NCBI GenBank assembly: GCA_022577435.1
Contig: JAKOON010000007.1
Location: forward strand, 22,910,263-22,974,262
Reading direction: 5' to 3'
Source of the DNA: Embiotoca jacksoni
Taxonomy: Eukaryota; Chordata; Actinopteri; Embiotocidae
Length of the DNA: 64,000 nt
In this document: positions 1 to 10,900 of the stretch, one piece after another
Layout: every line of letters begins with the position of its first letter
How positions within the stretch are numbered: the stretch's first letter is position 1
Translations under genes and position numbers: made by a program
The notes under the pieces: generated by a model
Database searches by the model: none
Seen by the model: the letters and a program-made list of their open reading frames with translations, nothing else
What the model was told of the DNA's origin: nothing

Positions 1-394
1 GAGTGGCTGCTTTTTAACTCCATATTTTCACTTAATGAAAGTTCATCTATTTTTACAACCTGCTTTATCGATTTTTTTTTTGTTTTTTACAGATTAAACA
101 CCAAATTTATTGATGAAATATGGGCAGGCAGTAAATGTGTGTCCTTAAAGTCAAGCAACGCAGGCAGTCCGACAGTCATCGACATCAGTCTGTGAACAAA
201 CCGCTCATTATGTCAGTACTTATAAGGAAAACCAGATGAAGTCGAGCACAATTAAAATGTCCGTCACAACTTTTGGTAGCAAATATTACACAAATTCTCC
301 AATAGAAACATTACATATAAGTAAATCTGTTTCCATTACATTAACCTGAACCAAGTGCAAAACCTTTTTTGTAACATTTCTAGATTTCCGGAGG
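1..394. other. Unannotated flank, AT-rich
   Basis: No coding frame or recognisable repeat unit is seen. The minus strand has AATAAA-like sequence near position 105. This could be the far end of the LTR-like repeat that follows, but the boundary cannot be fixed. Confidence 0.3.
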
Positions 395-855
395 TCCAGA
401 CACAAGCTGGAACAAACAGGGGCTCCGGGCTCTCACAGCAGGTTCCTCCAGGTGGATCGGCGAGGACCAATGCAGGACAACAGGAGAGTTCCTCCAGGTG
501 ATCTCTGTGGATCGGCGCTGAAGCTCAGGCATGGATAAAGCTCGGACGGCAGGCTAGCAGGTAAGCAGTTTGGCTGACGGAACGAACTGAGGAAGCTGGA
601 GTGCAGGACCGGGGTTGATATACTACCAGACGGTGATTACTGGAATTAGGAGCAGCTGTGCCAGCTGATCAGTGGAGCAGTAGTGGGAGGTGTCTGGAGG
701 TGAGCGGTGGAGGAATCAACACCCTCCAGACAGATCAAAACATGGAGCATGTGGAGGACAAAACCAAACAGGGGAATGACAGAAAACACGAGGAAAGGAG
801 ATCGGGGGGGGAAACAAAGGGAATAAAAGCACAGGGACAGACGGGGATCCTGACA
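395..855 (-). mobile_element. LTR-like interspersed repeat, copy A
   Basis: This is one of four related repeats in the window (others near 17.9, 37.1 and 47.3 kb). Its plus-strand right end GGGATCCTGACA matches the end of the 47.3 kb copy. The block from about 610 to 855 follows that copy closely, sharing GATATACT, CGGTGATTACTGG, CAGCTGATCAG and CCCTCCAGACAGA. GGACGGCAGGCTAGCAGG at about 544 recurs with one change near 37645. On the minus strand the element would begin TGTCAGGA, which fits a TG...CA long terminal repeat, but no target-site duplication or retroviral-type gene is seen. The left boundary is uncertain. The short open frames inside it are not conserved between copies. Confidence 0.45.
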
Positions 856-1176
856 CCGTCATGTAACGGTCATACTTCACATGGCTGCTTGTCGTACTGT
901 AAACATGTGTTGCTGGTTTCATACATTCAGAATATAAAAATCCTGTTCTTGTTCATATGAGCCCATGAAACATCATTCAGTGACTGAAAATAATACAACT
1001 AAGTTAGTGGAGCTTTCTTGGGGATTAGTCAACTCCCGTCCACTCAGAGATGTCAGACCTCTCCTGTCTAATAAAACACACCTGTTTATAGAGGGTTAAT
1101 GATTTTCTGACCAATGTGTGCATTTGCTGTTTCAACATGGACCTGAAACTTGCAATGAGGCGGTGAGCTGGTCGAG

Positions 1177-1400
1177 GTGTTTTCAGGCAGAACGTCAATG
1201 TTTGACATTCACGGGGTTGCTCACCGTGAATTCGTCCGCCGGGATCAGACCGTCAACACCGAGTTCTACTGTGACCTTAAAACATTCGGTACAAACCACC
1301 TGAACTGTGGTGCCACGGCAACAGTCTCCTACATGACCGGGTTCCTCCCCCTGCTCCGTGCTACTGTGCTGCGATTCTTTCACACACTACAAGAGACAAT
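1177..1400 (+). pseudogene. Mariner-family transposase relic
   Basis: A short open frame contains FDIHGVAHREF followed by QTVNTEFYCDL. This is the signature around the second part of the DDD catalytic core of mariner transposases (family knowledge: a D-x-x-G-x-x-H-x-E-F context followed by TVN-x-x-Y). The aspartate at about 1204 is present. Downstream the match continues only in a shifted frame (LLHD near 1327), where the family has an LLHHDN-type motif, so at least one frameshift separates the two parts. No start, helix-turn-helix domain or terminal repeats are visible. It is a fragment of perhaps 220 bp of a normally 1.0 kb gene and is surely inactive. Confidence 0.6.
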
Positions 1401-1449
1401 TCAGAAGCTTTTGATCGGCCTTCAGCTTCCCATCAGAATAAACATCTAG

Positions 1450-2783
1450 TTTGTCATGTATGCTCAGTAGAAATCCAAGAGTTTGGTTGGAGCCCTCCTT
1501 GGTTGTCAAAGTCTAGTTTGTGACCCCCACTATGAGATATTTTGAGGGGGCTCTCTAGTCATTGAAATAATAAGAGCATTATTGGCTGTCTCAGGCATGC
1601 TAAACCTGAAGTATGTTTGTAACTAAAATGTTAAGGTATTTTTCTTTTCTCTTTTTTCTCAGATTAATTTCAACAGAATTGAGCTGTGTGTTCTCAGATC
1701 TCTCCGCGGCGCTGCTCACTGCTCTGTTAACTATATGAGTAATGAGTGAAATAGACTAATTTATCAAATTAGCTTCAGCTGACTAACTTCCTGCTTCATA
1801 GCTTCTCGACAGAAATGAGCTACTGAACAGATTTTCCTCTCGTGTCATATCTGAGGGACAATCGGGTGACGAACAAGCAGCTGCAGGTCTTGCAGTTGTC
1901 CACATACGATGCCTCGGTTTGACCTTCATATCAGTTACGAAGCACAACGATCATATTTATAAGCACTCCATGATCCTCCATCCACATCACAACGTTGACT
2001 CTCCAGCTAGAACTCGACTGGAGTGACGGAAAGCAGTCCTCAGATCAGGTAACTATGAAGGCCATGCTATACACGATGTTTCAAATCATCTTCATAGTGA
2101 GGCCATTCATGTCTGCATTCATTGTTAGGTTTGTCCTCAAACCTCTCACCCATCTGCAGTGATGTTAGCGTTCTTCTGTCGTGGCTTCTTTCAGCAGGAA
2201 TACCGATCATGAACAGCTGGTGAATGTGTTGAAAAATCCTTGGTTAATTCGTGGCCTCATAATTCAGGCAACACAGAGTAGGTCAAACTGTAAACTGGTT
2301 CTTGATTTAAATAAAAACTGAGCTCGATCAGAACAGAAAGGAATCATTGAGCTTTGTATTCATTTCATTCTGTCTTGTCTTTTATTTCATCTACTTTCTA
2401 TTGCTCCCTTGTGCAGGCCTTCACAGCTCACAACAGTCCAGCGCCCTGAAACGGGCCACATCATTTCAGTGCGGTAGATGACTCATGCCTTATTTAACAA
2501 GGCGGCCTCTCTGAACGAGCTCGGCTGGCAAAATAGATGAGGAGCTCTTGAGAAAATGAGTACAGAGGAAATGTAAAATGGAGGAGAGTCGGTGGGTTGT
2601 TATGTTTCGCCCCCCACATCACCACCTATTTTTTTAGACTTGGCTTTTGGCACAGAGACGCTGGCGCTAGCACTCGCACCTCGCAGGACGCTCTCTCTCC
2701 GAGGAGACTTCATTTTGTCCCCGCTGGAGACGAGGCTACGGCCAAAATGACACGGAGGCAAATACAATGTGACAGCAGCAGCA

Positions 2784-2784
<1 letters not shown>
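1450..2784. other. Unannotated intergenic or intronic DNA
   Basis: I see no coding frame, terminal repeat or tandem array here. Composition is ordinary for the window. Confidence 0.4.

Positions 2785-2857
<73 letters not shown>
2785..2857. repeat. (TG)n microsatellite
   Basis: An uninterrupted run of about 36 TG dinucleotides. The cysteine/valine and threonine/histidine open frames across it are artefacts of the repeat. Confidence 0.98.
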
Positions 2858-2858
<1 letters not shown>

Positions 2859-3255
2859 GCGTGTTTTGGTACAAAGGTGTGTTTCACTCCAGCTAGGAAG
2901 CATCTGCTACTTTCTTTTGATAGGTTAGCATCAGCTATGTGCACGAGTGTGTTTCAGCTCATGTTATCATACTTTAGATTTCCTTTATCTGTGCACATTT
3001 ATGATTTAGGTAGATTAGAGATACACAAAAAACGTGTGATAAAAAAAGGAATGCAGCGAAATCACTATACCGTAAATATTCTATATTTATCAGTTTTGAT
3101 GAGGTTGATTTGACATTTTTGTAACTATTAATGAACTGAAAATCAGGTTTAATTGTGAACATGTCCATGTGCTGTTTTAATTTGCTAGAAGACATACGTA
3201 CTAGTGTCTCATGCATGGGTAATGTGTTATTTGGTGGAACCCCATGTTGATGTTT
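2858..3255. other. Unannotated spacer between two TG arrays
   Basis: AT-rich unique sequence with no feature recognised. Confidence 0.4.
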
Positions 3256-3263
3256 GCGTGTGT

Positions 3264-3302
<39 letters not shown>

Positions 3303-3321
3303 TCTGTGTGTGTGTGTGTGT
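3256..3321. repeat. (TG)n microsatellite with CTCTG interruptions
   Basis: A TG run broken by TCTCTG. It ends about 10 bp before the 5' truncation point of the following LINE fragment, so the LINE may have inserted at or beside a TG-rich site. Confidence 0.95.
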
Positions 3322-3387
3322 TCTTCTGTTCTATCTCTATGCTGTCCTTTTCTCTCTCTGCTCTCCTCTCACCTCAACCGGTCGAGG

Positions 3388-3975
3388 CAGATGCTCCGCC
3401 CCCCTCTGATCCTGGTTCTGTTAACAGATGCTCCGCCCACCTCCGATCCTGGTTCTGTTAACAGATGCTCCGCCCACCTCCGATCCTGGTTCTGTTAACA
3501 GATGCTCCTCCCACCTCTGATCCTGGTTCTGTTAACAGATGCTCCGCCCCCCTCTGATCCTGGTTCTGTTAACAGATGCTCCTCCCACCTCCGATCCTGG
3601 TTCTGTTAACAGATGCTCCGCCCACCTCCGATCCTGGTTCTGTTAACAGATGCTCCGCCCACCTCTGACCCTGGTTCTGTTAACAGATGCTCCTCCCACC
3701 TCTGATCCTGGTTCTGTTAACAGATGCTCCTCCCACCTCTGACCCTGGTTCTGTTAACAGATGCTCCGCCCACCTCTGATCCTGGTTCTGTTAACAGATG
3801 CTCCGCCCACCTCTGATCCTGGTTCTGTTAACAGATGCTCCTCCCACCTCTGATCCTGGTTCTGTTAACAGATGCTCCTCCCACCTCTGACCCTGGTTCT
3901 GTTAACAGATGCTCCGCCCACCTCTGATCCTGGTTCTGTTAACAGATGCTCCACCCACCTCTGATCCTGGTTCTG
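3388..3975. repeat. 37-bp minisatellite, about 16 units, inside LINE 3' UTR
   Basis: CAGATGCTCC starts recur exactly every 37 bp: 3388, 3425, 3462, 3499, 3536, 3573 and so on to 3943. There are 15 full units and one partial unit. Units differ by a few substitutions (CCGCCC/CCTCCC, GATCC/GACCC, CTCTG/CTCCG). Because 37 is not a multiple of three, the array is not a protein repeat. The minus-strand LINE copy has only about one and a half units at the same place, so the array arose by expansion within this copy. Confidence 0.97.
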
Positions 3976-4068
3976 TCGGAGGTTTCTTCCTGTTAAAAGG
4001 AGTTTTTCTTCCCTCTGTTGGAGGTTTTTCTCCCTTAAAGAGGAGGTTTTTCTTCCTAGCTTATGTAG

Positions 4069-4396
4069 GAATTGTTGAATTATTGAATTGTTGAATTATT
4101 GAATTGTTGAATTATTGAATTGTTGAATTGTTGAATTATTGAATTGTTGAATTGTTGAATTATTGAATTATTGAATTGTTGAATTATTGAATTATTGAAT
4201 TGTAGAATTGTTGAATTGTTGAATTATTGAATTGTTGAATTGTTGAATTGTTGAATTATTGAATTATTGAATTGTAGAATTATTGAATTATTGAATTGTT
4301 GAATTGTTGAATTATTGAATTATTGAATTGTTGAATTGTTGAATTATTGAATTATTGAATCGTAGAATTGTTGAATTATTGAATTGTTGAATTGTT
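4069..4396. repeat. 8-bp GAATTRTT array, about 41 units
   Basis: Units GAATTGTT and GAATTATT (rarely GAATTGTA) alternate irregularly over 328 bp, which is 41 units of 8 bp if no unit is shortened. The equivalent position in the minus-strand LINE copy holds just two units before TGGGTTTCTCTG. It is a second, independent expansion in the same 3' UTR as the 37-bp array. Confidence 0.95.
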
Positions 4397-4515
4397 GGGT
4401 TTCTCTGTATAATATTGTAAAGTCTTGCTGTAAGGACTTTAATGTGTTAAGTGCCATGAAATAACCTGTGTTGTGATTTGGCGCTACATAAATAAAGTTG
4501 AATTGAATTGAATTG

Positions 4516-7500
4516 TATGTGCTGTTGTCATGGGAAGGTCTTTTCTTTTCCATCCTCCCTCTGAGTGTAGATAGGACTTGACATCTAAGAGAGGAAGAGC
4601 TAAAACCCCCTCACAACCTCCTGCGACCTTTTCAAAGTCAGTCGTCCATCTCCACTTAATCAGACAGAAAACACGGCCCTGCCCGAGACATCGCCAGGTT
4701 GGACACCTTTTATCACCCGTCTGCTGACATATAATGTGGCACCGGATTAGACCAGTACACCGTCTGACTTCCTGCCATCACCGTTGACCTGTTTGAGATG
4801 TCACCGTTTACTCCTACATCACAGCAAAGTTAATATTTTGAATACAGCCTGTCAGTTCTGATACCAAAAGAGGAGTGGAGGAGGCCGAACTGACTATTTA
4901 CTGGAGACTAATGTTTCCAGAATGATGGAGGCTCGTGGTTTAGAGTGAATATGAAGCTGTCCTTGGAGAACCACCTCAGTCCACCTGACTGCACTCGCTG
5001 CCCTCTTGATAATCCTGCTCCTCTCCTCCGTCGCCCAGCCTGCCTCCGTCTCTCTCTGTCCTCGGTGTAGATGTCATTATGATTGTATTTTTGCAGGTTA
5101 CTGCTCGGCTAGATAACGTCTCCTGTTACAGGGGGAAGCTCAGGGGAGTTGCTGGAAAGAATGCATGGGAAGGATTAAGAAAGCTTTCAGAGGCTGACCA
5201 TCCTTCCCTGGGCTTGAAGTGTCAGGCGGGAGCTGGGGTGATTTGTGAGTTTGCACTGCGCCACCTCACGCAGGTCATACCGAAGGAATGCAGTCAAGGA
5301 GGTGGACGTGTTAGTTATCTCTCCATGGTGATAAGCAGGGGTGAGCAGCATCCAGCCTGAGTACAGTACAGTATATTTCACTGTACTGTCCCGACATTAT
5401 TAAGTTACCGTGCATGCAGAAAATTGGAGCTGAAATGTGGTGCAAACCAAAAATATCTGTTACCATTTTGTTTCAGTGTTGGTTGTGACCAGTTAACTGA
5501 ATCGATTTAAAAAAAAATAAAAAAGAATGATTATCTTCTGTTCTTGGGGTGCAAGCAGAAATGCAAGTCAAAATTCCCGAGCTTCCCAAGGTCCATCCGT
5601 GAGCTGTTTCCTAATCTTTTTTAAAATGTCAGCTGGACTTACATCTTCCGTCACACATATGTAGTTCGGCTAAATCTATTCAGGAGAGGTTAGCTGAATG
5701 TGCTGGTTAAGGTTAAAGGGTCATTACAACACAGAAGCAGCGAGGGCTCCACACCCTGACGTAGCTTGATTTGTTAGAAATAGGATCTAATAACATCTTT
5801 CTGTTGTGCTGCGGCGTACCACACATTTTTTTTGTAGCAGGTTCAGGCCGAGCGCTAACATGCAATCAGGAGATCTAACTTCATTAATGAGGGGAAATTA
5901 CTCAGGGACTGATGTTTCGTTTTGTTTTTTTAACTTTCTACACACCCGCAATAATAAATTGCCTGGGGCAAATCCTAGGAGGCAACATGCCCAGACACAC
6001 ATTTCATTTCTTGCTTACACAAGAGTTTATCCACAAAAACTGTTCTCACTTTACAGAAAAAAAAAATACAAAATCAGGCCTGATTTGAGCTCAGTAGCTG
6101 TGCAGAATTAAAAGTCCTTACAAGCAACATCTGCTTCCCCGGTGTTACCTGAGGGTCTAACTGTTTCAGGAAACACAATTACTTCCATCCCATAATTAAT
6201 ATAAGTTTCTCATGGAATATTAACTACCTGAGCAGTCCTCATTAAGAGTGAGTTGTTAGTCTCTCTCTGCTTCGAGCCAGACTGATGTTATTATTGTCAC
6301 TAACATCATCTGATCTTGTCATCATTGGCCCGTGTGCGACTCATGGTTTCTGTGATTTAGGTCACATTCAGGGTTTATGCATCTACCAAAGCTGCTCATT
6401 AAAATGTGTTACCTCCGTGATGATGTGTTTGGTTTTATGTACTTTTCTGTCCTCAGACTGTTTGCTGCTGGTGATGTGAACAACATCTTTTGAACATAGT
6501 TGCTTTGTTAGCTCTCATGGGGGTTTTACAGTACGTCTGTAAGTCAAGTTTGTGTGCCCCAATATACACACAAATATAGACTTTGCTGCATAAAGCACAC
6601 GACCGCATATGAACCCTGATTCATTTTTCTAGAAGAGACAACTTTATTAATCCCAAAGGAAAATGTTTTGCCAGAGATTAAAAAAAAAACTACATGAGGA
6701 TTAAAACGAGTCATAACTATAAAGTTTAAAAGGAAAAAAAAAAAAAGTAAACTAAAATAGAAATGGTAAAGAAAATAATTTAAAAAAATGTCAGTGAAAA
6801 GTAAGTAAGTAAAGTATTGAACAATATTGCATGCTACTGAAAATATGATATTCAAAAGGGTTCTTGCAGTGTTTAATACGACCAGTTAACTCAGCGTCTC
6901 GTCCCACTGAGCTCCTCAGACAGTTTTAAATGAATCCGAGCTTGAACAATGAGTTCGAAAAATTGATGTAGTCGCAGTCTGAAATGCAAGACAGGAAGCT
7001 TCAAAACAGCAGCTGGGTGACATCACAGTGGGTTGCCTCTTGGTTTGATACTGTGCTTGTTCTGCAGCCGCTTTTCACAGCAGAACTGCTCTCAGCTGCT
7101 TAGATCGAGTAGTCAGAGTAACTCCGCGTGTTGTCGGCATTAAGTTCTTGTTTTCTTGTGTCCGGTATCATGAGCCCGTCTACCTGCATCTCCGCCGACC
7201 GCTCAGCAGCCTCACATCCACTCAGCCCACACATACAACTACTCCCTCCACCAGCTCTCACAAACACATTCAAACTTGTATTTCCAACCAAATCTGAGTC
7301 CTGGTTTGTGTCCTCTCTCTGACGTGACTCCACGACAGTGTGTTTGATTTTGAGAATGCGAGCCTGTCATGTTGTGGATGAAATCAATAACCGAGTTAAA
7401 TAGACACATCTTTTGTTTTAATGCCAAAGAAGAATATTGCTGACAGTAATTATTACCTCAATGGCTGCTAATCATCATTAACTTTATTGCATTGCTATAC

Positions 7501-7551
7501 ATCCTCTCCTGTCAGCTAATGGGGTCTTCTGGGCCTCAGACCCCCATCCCT

Positions 7552-7552
<1 letters not shown>
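4516..7552. other. Unannotated DNA
   Basis: No supported gene. A minus-strand scrap near 6635-6672 (CATTTTCC then GGGATTAATAAAGT) resembles the tail of the short interspersed repeat at 7680-7890. Poly-A runs occur near 6057, 6680 and 6735. The open frames here are short and show no family signature. Confidence 0.4.
6635..6672 (-). mobile_element. Short retroposon tail fragment
   Basis: On the minus strand, CATTTTCCTTTGGGATTAATAAAGT resembles the plus-strand tail at about 7849-7873 (CATTTCCCCTCGGGGATTAATAAAGT). Such GGGATTAATAAAGT tails are common at 3' ends of fish retroposons. Only about 38 bp remain. Confidence 0.4.

Positions 7553-7603
<51 letters not shown>
7553..7603. repeat. (CA)n microsatellite
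   Basis: About 25 uninterrupted CA units. Confidence 0.98.
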
Positions 7604-7606
<3 letters not shown>

Positions 7607-7679
7607 GATGCTCTCACATTCATTTTTAACATAATTTCTTAATTAGCTTTACACAGAAGTCCACTTAAGCAGTTTAGTT

Positions 7680-7890
7680 TAGTTAAGGAGTTTGCATGTT
7701 CTCCCTGTGCTTGCGTGGGTTCTCTCCGGGTTCTCCGGCTTCCTCCCATCATCCAAAAACATGCACCTCAGGTCAGGTTACCTGGCGCCGCGCTAGTGGC
7801 AGCCTGCTGCAGCATCTCCCCCCTGAGAGCCCCCCTGCTGTAGCGAAGACATTTCCCCTCGGGGATTAATAAAGTGAAATAAAAGCAAGC
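7680..7890 (+). mobile_element. SINE-like interspersed repeat fragment
   Basis: GGAGTTTGCATGTTCTCC, then CCTGTGCTTGCGTGGGTT, TCCGGGTTCTCCGG and CATCCAAAAACATGC form the body of a very common fish short interspersed repeat, recalled from general knowledge. It is followed by a GGGGATTAATAAAGTG tail. The tRNA-like 5' head is missing. A diverged minus-strand copy of the same body lies at 63186-63256, which supports repeat status from inside the window. Confidence 0.65.
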
Positions 7891-10166
7891 TTTTTCTAAA
7901 AGGCGTGTTATGGTTCAATTGTTGCATTAATGCAGTAATTATGAATTAATCAATCTGGATCACAATCACATACAATCTGGTCTACATGCTCCTGTCAGGA
8001 CAGAAAAGTGCAAACTGCTGGTGAGCCATCACTACTTGACCTGTTTCTGTTACTGACAGTTTTATTAATATTAATACAGATATAGATATTGTTAGACACT
8101 ACTCTGCGGCAGTAACATTATAGAGTCTGAAGCTCCTTTTTTCCATTCACCCACATTAACATTCACTTTTTGTAACCAAACATAAGTGCTGGTGTAGTTC
8201 AATAGCATTTCCATCAATCCTACAGAGGCCGTGACTAGTTACTGGGACCGGTGAAGATGAACCCTCCCTGAAAATAACTGAAGCCAATGTGAGGTGCTGG
8301 AGGCCCAATCAGAGCCGTGGAAGAGGCCTGGGAGCCTGAACAATCCCACCCAGAGTGGATTTACAGTTTTGGAATTTAAAAATGGGTGTATACAACCCGT
8401 GGAGCAAACGGTGTTAAAATGAGGCATTCTGCAGAAGCACTGTTACTTTTTATGAACTTTAGAGAGAAAAGCACAGATTAATGTGGGTTGTTTCTCAGGA
8501 TTATGATGTATTACAACATAAAGGACAAGCTGCGGTTTTCGATTTAACTCCACATGATGTGGTGGACAGTTTACATCATAATTTATTCAAAGCAGAAATG
8601 GTGATGAAGTAAAAGTCTGTAGTTCAGTCATTCAAATGTTCAGATTGTCGTATGCACAGCTTGCAGACAAGTGGGAAAGAAAATCACAAAATATCCTTTA
8701 GTTTTATTGTTCAGGCTGTAAAAATCAACTTCCTGTTTTGTACGACAGGAAGTGATGCAATATGTGCACCAGGAAAATGTAATCAAAGTGTAACCTGAGA
8801 GTGTTTCCCACCATTTCACTGCTTCTGCTGTTGTTTTCTGAGCAGTCTTTGGACACCACGTCACCACGACAGTCCGATGTGTCAACCTCACGCTCCAAAA
8901 CCGGTCAACAAACATATTTAGTTCATTTTTAAACCCCCGTGTTGTTGCCGTTGTTTAGTTTGCACACTGACTGTTTTGAGTACGTGTACTTGCTGTGTAT
9001 GTGGTATGGATCTAAGATACCAACGGAGCAACAATTGCTTGAAAGCTTGAAATCTCAGCAGCCATTAACGGTAACAAAGGAGTGACCAGTATTAAACAGC
9101 AACAATTGCAAACCCCCGCTGAGATATTACGGTCTCTTTGTGCCAGTAAAATGCTGCTGATTGCATCTCCAGCAGTGATTTGGATATTGTACTCCCTCAC
9201 ATCAACTGGAACAAGCTAACAGCTCGATGTTTAATCCACACGTGTCTGATGCTGATGTGTGTTTGACTGAAGCTCACCTGTGTTCCTCACAACCCACCGG
9301 GTCACTCAGGTCAGAGTTTAGAATCCAGACATGAAATCTATGGGCTTCTCAGGGCTGTAAATTCACTCTCACACGCATCCGGTTATCTCAAAGGCCAACC
9401 ATTTAGACCCTCAGGTGGCGTAAATCTCGCTCCTTGGCTCCCCGACAAGACAGACACCCAGATTACAATTCCACATCCATCGCTCACACTAAAGCCCATA
9501 ATTCCCTGTTACACAAAGCAGAAACAACCCTCCCTCGCAAGTGCTCCAAAAAGTCAAGGGATGAAAAAAAAAAAGTACTTTGGAAAGTAGTTTGTAAAGG
9601 AGCCAACAGCCTGCAGGGACTTTGTAGTGCTTTGATGAATAGTAGCTGCAGCGGCTCAGCTTCACGCATCATCCCAGTGAATCCTACTCAAAGCTGCTCC
9701 TGATGTGCGTCTTAACATCGTGTTAATTACCAGCAATTAGCTCAACCCCACACCTGAACGCATGCCACGCCGACACACCGCTCTCCGTCACCGGGATGGA
9801 GGCCGAGAGCACAAACGGGCAGCAACTCTGAAACTTCCTGAATATTCTTTTAGCTTTTTCACGAAATAATACTGATTTGCTTCCTTCTTTGTTTTGAACT
9901 GACATTATTGATGTCCTCATTTAATTATGTATGAAATGAAAATAACCAAACAGATATTCACATTGTTTGAATATTTTTTGCCCCAATCTTTCAGTTCTCG
10001 TGTCTTCCTTGATTTAATTATCCAGATTATACTTATTTTAACATGAATGTAGGTTACATTTAAAGAAATATGGCATATTTTCCCTTTTTCAGCTAATAAT
10101 TGTATTTTTCAAACTCAACAGACAAAACAATATTTTAAATTATATGATCAGCAACTGAACAGTTGA
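7891..10166. other. Unannotated DNA
   Basis: No coding frame with family signature, terminal repeat or tandem array is seen. Confidence 0.4.
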
Positions 10167-10900
10167 ATGCAAATTGTAATGCGACATTCTTGTGACGGTG
10201 TTCCTGCCTGTTGGGCAAAAGGTGACTGCGACTATCATCACATGACTGGAAGGAAGCCGTTCGTTTGTGTGGAGGATGAAGCACAACTGGTGGAGATGAT
10301 TGCAACCCTGGAAACACACAGATTCCCGCTGAGAATGGAGGACGTTTGAACATCTTTTTACTCATAAAAAATGTATAAAAGCCTTTTTGTGAAATTACAA
10401 AAAAGGCTGGTTATAGATGGTTTCAGGGGTCTCTGAGATGAAACACACATGGAAACCAGCAGCACTCTCAGATACAGGGGGAGCAGGGTTCAACCCCACT
10501 GTTGTAGAGAAGTACTTCCAAAATGATAAGGACATGACTGAGACCCTGGGTTTGGAAAATGTCCACGACCACACCTGCAATTGTGACGAAACGGGGCTGC
10601 AGGGTCACTTCCTGTCCACCAGGGTGGCTGCGGAGGTTGGGTCACCCTGTTTCTGGGTCAATGGTGAGGAGGAAGGTGAAACCACCAGCTCTCTTGCCAA
10701 GATCAATCCCGCTGGTGGGAATGGACCCACTATGATTATTCTCAAAGGCAAGCGGACGACGATAGTTTGGATCGTCTTTGAATACCTTTACATTGGTGTC
10801 AGATAACGGGTGGGGAACGTCCGCCTTGTTCACAGAGGGGGGAAATGTTTCCTGTGAAGCCTTCTCACATCTCTCGTGTGCTCAACATTGACCTTTTATT
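10167..10900 (+). pseudogene. Pogo/Tigger-type (DDE1) transposase relic
   Basis: Three pieces in the same order as the family protein are visible. First (10167-10349) is GRKPFVCVEDEAQLVEMI...FPLRMEDV, resembling the end of the CENP-B-type DNA-binding region, where the family has a GRK-x-x-x-x-x-E-E-x-LV...G-x-P-L...V pattern. Second (10417-10806) is TCNCDETGLQG, the first catalytic aspartate context (family N-x-DETG), then NPAGGNGPTMIILKGKR (family A-x-GN-x-x-PP-x-x-I-x-KGK). Third, after a frameshift near 10750, is LVSDNGW, the second aspartate context. The central linker between pieces one and two is largely deleted and W/P residues expected around the core are changed. No intact frame exists and terminal repeats were not found. 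A host gene derived from this family is unlikely given the frameshift. Confidence 0.6.

Larger units (their letters stand above)
3332..4515 (+). mobile_element. 5'-truncated LINE (L2/Rex1/CR1 group), 3' UTR only
   Basis: The segment from TATCTCTATGCTGTCC to the terminal (ATTGA)n tail matches, block by block, the reverse complement of the 3' UTR of the minus-strand LINE at 42861-45410. Shared blocks include GCTCCGCCCACCTCTGATCC, TTCTTCCCTC, GGAGGTTTTTCTCCCTTAAA, GGACTTTAATGTGTTAAGTG and GTGTTGTGATTTGGCGCTA. It carries no coding sequence. It is far longer than the equivalent part of the other copy because two internal blocks have become tandem arrays (3388-3975 and 4069-4396). A third copy of the extreme 3' end lies at 59452-59588. 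Confidence 0.85.

Noticed and set aside
3244..3498. Cys/Val-rich and APPTSDPGSVNRC-type frames across the TG array and 37-bp minisatellite
   Set aside because: The 37-bp unit is not a multiple of three, so the frame shifts every unit. The underlying DNA is LINE 3' UTR.
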